Assembly (NCBI GenBank): GCA_012522575.1
Contig: JAAYKE010000066.1
Location: 1-45,858 of the forward strand
DNA: 45,858 bases
Source of the DNA: Armatimonadota bacterium
GTDB lineage: Bacteria > Armatimonadota > UBA5829
Reading direction: 5' to 3'
Part shown: positions 43,240 through 45,858 of the stretch, piece by piece
Numbering within the stretch: position 1 is the first letter of the stretch
Layout: each line of letters starts with the position of its first letter
Notes under the pieces: generated by a model
The model's database searches: none
What the model was told of the DNA's origin: nothing
The model's input: only the letters and a program-made list of their open reading frames with translations
Program-made: the position numbers and the translations under genes

Positions 43240-44406
43240 CTATATAACCGTCGATTTATGATTGGAGCGCAGCGCATTTGCTGCAAATACCACGCCTTCG
43301 CCGAACCTGTCCGCCAATATATCAATCACGCGATTCAAGCGGCTTGCGCGCTTATTTTCCCCCATCAAAGTAAGCTGGAAGCTCTCCCCCGATGTAAGTC
43401 CGCACAGCTCAATTCGCATCTTATGCACCTCCGTGCCTGCTTCCATCAGCGACCGCAGCAGTCTGTTCAGCGCGTGAGCGATGCTGTAGGAGGAACAAGT
43501 CGGGTTTTTGAACTTAAAACAGGCGGGCTGCATTTGCGAACCCTCCAAAGTCAGCATAATCTCCCCTGCAAGCAAGTTTTTCTTACGCAGCCTGCCAGTG
43601 AGATCGGCCGCCACAGGTTTGATGTACGCCTCAACTTCAACGGGTTCCTTAAGGAAGCAGGGGAACGTATGTTCGGCAATAATAACTTCAGCAGGATAAC
43701 CGGCCTTGACCGGGCTGAAGTCGACCCCCGCAGCCTGTCTGTGGATCACGCTGCCGGCAGGGCCGAACTGTCGCACCATAACAGGCTCTCCAATGCGTGA
43801 AAGTTCGCCGATTCTTGTTACTCCAAGCTCACTTAGACGCCTCTCTATTTTGCCGGTTACGGCTTCAAGGGAGGATACGGGCAGGGGATCAAGGAAAGCG
43901 GCTTCGTTGCCCGGCCTCACCCTGACGAACCATTTGCCTCTGCCTGAAGCGATTTTAGCCAACAATTTATTCGGCGCACAGCCGATCGTAAGCGGCATAT
44001 CCAGTCGAGCCGAGACCTCTGATATGATTTTGGCGCAGAGTTGCGATGGCTCCCCAAAAAGAGCTTCACTTGCGGTTATGTCCATATATGCGCTGCCGAG
44101 GCCATCCGGCTCAAGAAGCGGCGTGAATTGTATAAGTATGTCCAATAATATTCCAAAAACCAGTCTATATGTGCTGTGATCAGACCTGAACAGCATCACG
44201 TCAGGACAGATTCGCTGAGCCTGCCGGACGCTATCTCCCTCGTTTATGCCGAGTTTTGCAGCCTCTTTAGACGCGGAGATAACAACCCCGCCGCTTCCCC
44301 GAGGCTCGGTGACGATGAGAGGTTTGTCGCGCAGGTTAGGTTGTCGGTGCTGCTCGACCGTGGCAAAAAACTTATTCAGCCTGATATGTAGTATATGTCT
44401 GTCCAA
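43240..44406 (-). CDS. imuB: Catalytically inactive Y-family polymerase (ImuB-like)
   Basis: 388 residues of the DinB/ImuB family. Fold markers are intact: FFATVEQHRQPNLRDKPLIV, GVVISASKEAAKLGINEGD, IGCAPNKLLAKIASGRGKW, a helix-hairpin-helix (LSELGVTRIGELSRI) and a little-finger domain (VHKMRIELCGLTSGES...). The metal-binding Asp of the usual HxDMDAFF is Arg9 with Asn11 at the second position, and the Asp-Glu of SxDEAYLD is Gly104-Ser105. Polymerase activity is therefore most unlikely, as in ImuB, which recruits DnaE2 to the clamp. TTG at 44406 is chosen, with GAGGT eight bases upstream. No imuA gene is visible. Confidence 0.85.
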   Translation of the reverse strand: MDRHILHIRLNKFFATVEQHRQPNLRDKPLIVTEPRGSGGVVISASKEAAKLGINEGDSVRQAQRICPDVMLFRSDHSTYRLVFGILLDILIQFTPLLEPDGLGSAYMDITASEALFGEPSQLCAKIISEVSARLDMPLTIGCAPNKLLAKIASGRGKWFVRVRPGNEAAFLDPLPVSSLEAVTGKIERRLSELGVTRIGELSRIGEPVMVRQFGPAGSVIHRQAAGVDFSPVKAGYPAEVIIAEHTFPCFLKEPVEVEAYIKPVAADLTGRLRKKNLLAGEIMLTLEGSQMQPACFKFKNPTCSSYSIAHALNRLLRSLMEAGTEVHKMRIELCGLTSGESFQLTLMGENKRASRLNRVIDILADRFGEGVVFAANALRSNHKSTVI

Positions 44407-44471
44407 GAATAAACCTCAAAGCTATACTATCTCTTGCGCAGCGCTGTAAAGCACAGCGTTCCGGTATTGGG

Positions 44472-44500
44472 ATTATAGGCATCGAACAGATGTTTGTCAA
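44472..44500 (-). promoter_or_regulatory. SOS-type promoter of the imuB-DUF6504-dnaE2 operon
   Basis: Leftward TTGACA (44500-44495), a 17-base spacer and TATAAT (44477-44472) are a perfect sigma-70 consensus. Between them, at 44496-44483, lies a LexA-type box: on the plus strand CGAACAGATGTTTG, matching CGAAC-N4-GTTyG. Repressor bound there would block polymerase. After the -10, a CGCTGT/ACAGCG hairpin (44442-44458) lies in the leader. The spacing to the TTG start is 66 bases from the -10. Confidence 0.85.
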
Positions 44501-44533
44501 CGGATTTAGCATACAAATGTATACTATTTTATC

Positions 44534-45358
44534 CTAGAACGGCAGTTCGCCCATTTTCGGCGTTTCTGCGGCTTCGTCTATGGGCAGCGATATTCCGAGC
44601 ATCTTCGCGCACATTTTAGCGCTTTTCACCGCTTTGGCTTTGTAGTGGGTGTTAAAAAAGACATAAGTTTTGGAGGCTTTCGAATCGATATCGGTTATTC
44701 TAGGCGTCCACTCGCTGAGTTCATCTTCGGTATATAGATAATCGTAGCGTTCGTATGCGTGATCATGCTTCCACCATTTTCCTGTATTGCGGCCGTGGAA
44801 TCGCACATAGCCAATGGATGATGTCACCGCAGCCACCTGCGGCATCAAACCCTTAAGATGCGGCTCATCTACCGAACAAAACCCGAAATCAAGCTCATTG
44901 AGCAGCCCGAAGGTATCCTCGTTTGCCCAGTCCGCATTGCGAAACTCGATCACCGTTGGCAGGTCCGCGACCATATCCTTAAAATCCCTCAACCTTTGCG
45001 CGTTTTTTGCAGTGCGCTTGAAACTCCACGGAAACTGAGCGAGCATACACCCGAATTTTCCCGCATCCTTCAGAGGTTGTATCGAACCGAGAAACATCTC
45101 AAATACCCGGGCGTTCGGCTGTTTTATATGGGTCATATCCCTGTGCGCCTTGACCACGAATTCGAAATTATCCGGGGTCTTTCGCGCCATTGCTGCAAAG
45201 GACGCCGCGCCGGGGATTGCATAATAGCTTGCGTTTATTTCGATTGCAGAAAATGAGCGCGCATAATAGGGCAGCATATCGGTTTTTTTGATATGCTCAG
45301 GATAAAAGACGCCTTTCCAGTCCTCATAGCTGAACCCGGATGTCCCGATTAGAATCAT
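44534..45358 (-). CDS. DUF72 (YecE) family protein
   Basis: 274 residues, TIM-barrel-like DUF72. Seen: GTSGFSYEDWKGVFYP, FSAIEINASYYAIP, FVVKAHRDMTH, CMLAQFPWSFKRT, VIEFRNADWAN, RFHGRNTGKWW and YVFFNTHYKAKAVKSA, all family features. Biochemical function is not established; conserved aromatic and acidic residues suggest an enzyme. ATG at 45358. It ends 34 bases before the imuB promoter -35 box. Being leftward, it shares direction with the mutagenesis operon, but the promoter between them argues for independent control. Confidence 0.9.
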   Translation of the reverse strand: MILIGTSGFSYEDWKGVFYPEHIKKTDMLPYYARSFSAIEINASYYAIPGAASFAAMARKTPDNFEFVVKAHRDMTHIKQPNARVFEMFLGSIQPLKDAGKFGCMLAQFPWSFKRTAKNAQRLRDFKDMVADLPTVIEFRNADWANEDTFGLLNELDFGFCSVDEPHLKGLMPQVAAVTSSIGYVRFHGRNTGKWWKHDHAYERYDYLYTEDELSEWTPRITDIDSKASKTYVFFNTHYKAKAVKSAKMCAKMLGISLPIDEAAETPKMGELPF

Positions 45359-45518
45359 TATTGCCCTCCGCAGTGTTAATTCTACCCGACTCTGCCTCGA
45401 ACCTGCCGCGCAGCAATGTTTTGATGCTCTGCAATGCGGGTATCGCTTTTCAGGCCGCTTACTATATTGACTGAAATTGTGGCAGGTAAAAGGGTAGGTT
45501 TTGGAGTAGTCTCAGAGT

Positions 45519-45858
45519 ATGTTCATCTTAGCTGCCACATTGGATATCTGGCCGGTGCTTGCTTACGGAGGCATGGTGCTGGTTTTAGTGACGGGTATTG
45601 TGGCGATGTCCTTTTTCCTTGGGACACGTCATAGCGCTTCGAGACGTGATCAACCCTACGAATCAGGCATACATCCGACCACCTCCGCGCGTGTTCGCTA
45701 CGGAATATCATACTATCTTATCGCGCTGTTTTTTCTGTTATTTGATGTAGAAGTCGCCATATTGTTCGCCTGGGCGATAGTCGCTCGCACGCTCGGATGG
45801 CCGGGCTATGCGCTGGCGGTTTTGTTTATTGCCACGCTTGCGGTCGGCCTGGTCTACG
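45519..45858 (+). CDS. nuoA: NADH-quinone oxidoreductase subunit A (partial, runs off the window)
   Basis: From ATG at 45519 the frame is open to the window end (113 codons). Three membrane helices are visible, with the NuoA signature loop QPYESGIHP before the second helix and YYLIALFFLLFDVEVAILFAWA, including the conserved Asp-Glu pair. Subunit A is a small membrane part of complex I that pairs with NuoH and the quinone cavity. The start probably opens a nuo operon, since nuoA is usually first. The 45359-45518 gap has a TTGACT at 45467 but no good -10 at standard spacing. Confidence 0.9.
   Translation, partial: MFILAATLDIWPVLAYGGMVLVLVTGIVAMSFFLGTRHSASRRDQPYESGIHPTTSARVRYGISYYLIALFFLLFDVEVAILFAWAIVARTLGWPGYALAVLFIATLAVGLVY

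Overview
This 45.9 kb window looks like ordinary chromosome from a diderm bacterium of the Terrabacteria side of the tree. A member of the Armatimonadota is my best guess, by inference only. Three observations point this way. A pgeF-yggS-sepF-proC-yggT-divIVA block of the kind that follows ftsZ in Firmicutes, Cyanobacteria and relatives is present. A YadA-type trimeric autotransporter implies an outer membrane. The SOS-type box is of the CGAAC-N4-GTTCG kind rather than the gammaproteobacterial CTG-N10-CAG. I see no rRNA, tRNA, CRISPR array, prophage or insertion sequence.

Layout. 1-2.4 kb: the start of a leftward gene, a secreted Ala/Pro-rich protein and a YadA-anchor surface protein with a structured leader. 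2.4-17.2 kb: branched-chain amino acid biosynthesis, ilvD-ilvB-ilvH-ilvC, then (after a nucleoside hydrolase and a small Cys-motif protein) leuA-[DUF4429/SHOCT gene]-leuC-leuD-leuB-cimA-ispH. With CimA making citramalate, the set can produce the 2-oxo acids for valine, leucine and isoleucine from pyruvate and acetyl-CoA without threonine; only the aminotransferase is missing here. 17.3-27.4 kb: a mixed region with a PDZ/radical-SAM DUF512 protein, a leftward hisI-ytcJ-minilipoprotein operon, a membrane-anchored thioredoxin-like gene interrupted by an in-frame TGA, an orphan DNA methyltransferase, secreted phosphatase-like and phytase genes, a PLP-dependent desulfhydrase/deaminase and a second radical-SAM protein. 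27.4-32.8 kb: the division/ylm-type block ending with DivIVA and a CPBP protease. 32.9-39.6 kb: ribokinase, a parvulin foldase, an interspersed-repeat island, an orphan OmpR-type regulator, a serine hydrolase and TypA. 39.7-44.5 kb, leftward: a translesion mutagenesis operon, imuB-like / DUF6504 / dnaE2, behind a perfect -35/-10 promoter containing a LexA-type box. 44.5-45.9 kb: a DUF72 gene and the beginning of nuoA, cut by the window end.

Most notable: (1) the in-frame UGA at 20892-20894, followed by a hairpin with the geometry of a bacterial SECIS, in a thioredoxin-fold gene lacking the CxxC pair; (2) the Y-family polymerase at 43240-44406, which has lost its catalytic carboxylates and shares an SOS-type promoter with DnaE2; (3) a ketol-acid reductoisomerase whose cofactor loop has lost the usual 2'-phosphate-binding residues and gained aspartates, suggesting NADH use; (4) overlapping alternative RNA pairings in front of ilvD and ilvB; (5) a 25-residue lipoprotein gene overlapping the ytcJ stop codon. 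All functional statements come from reading the sequence and from family knowledge; no database search was run.
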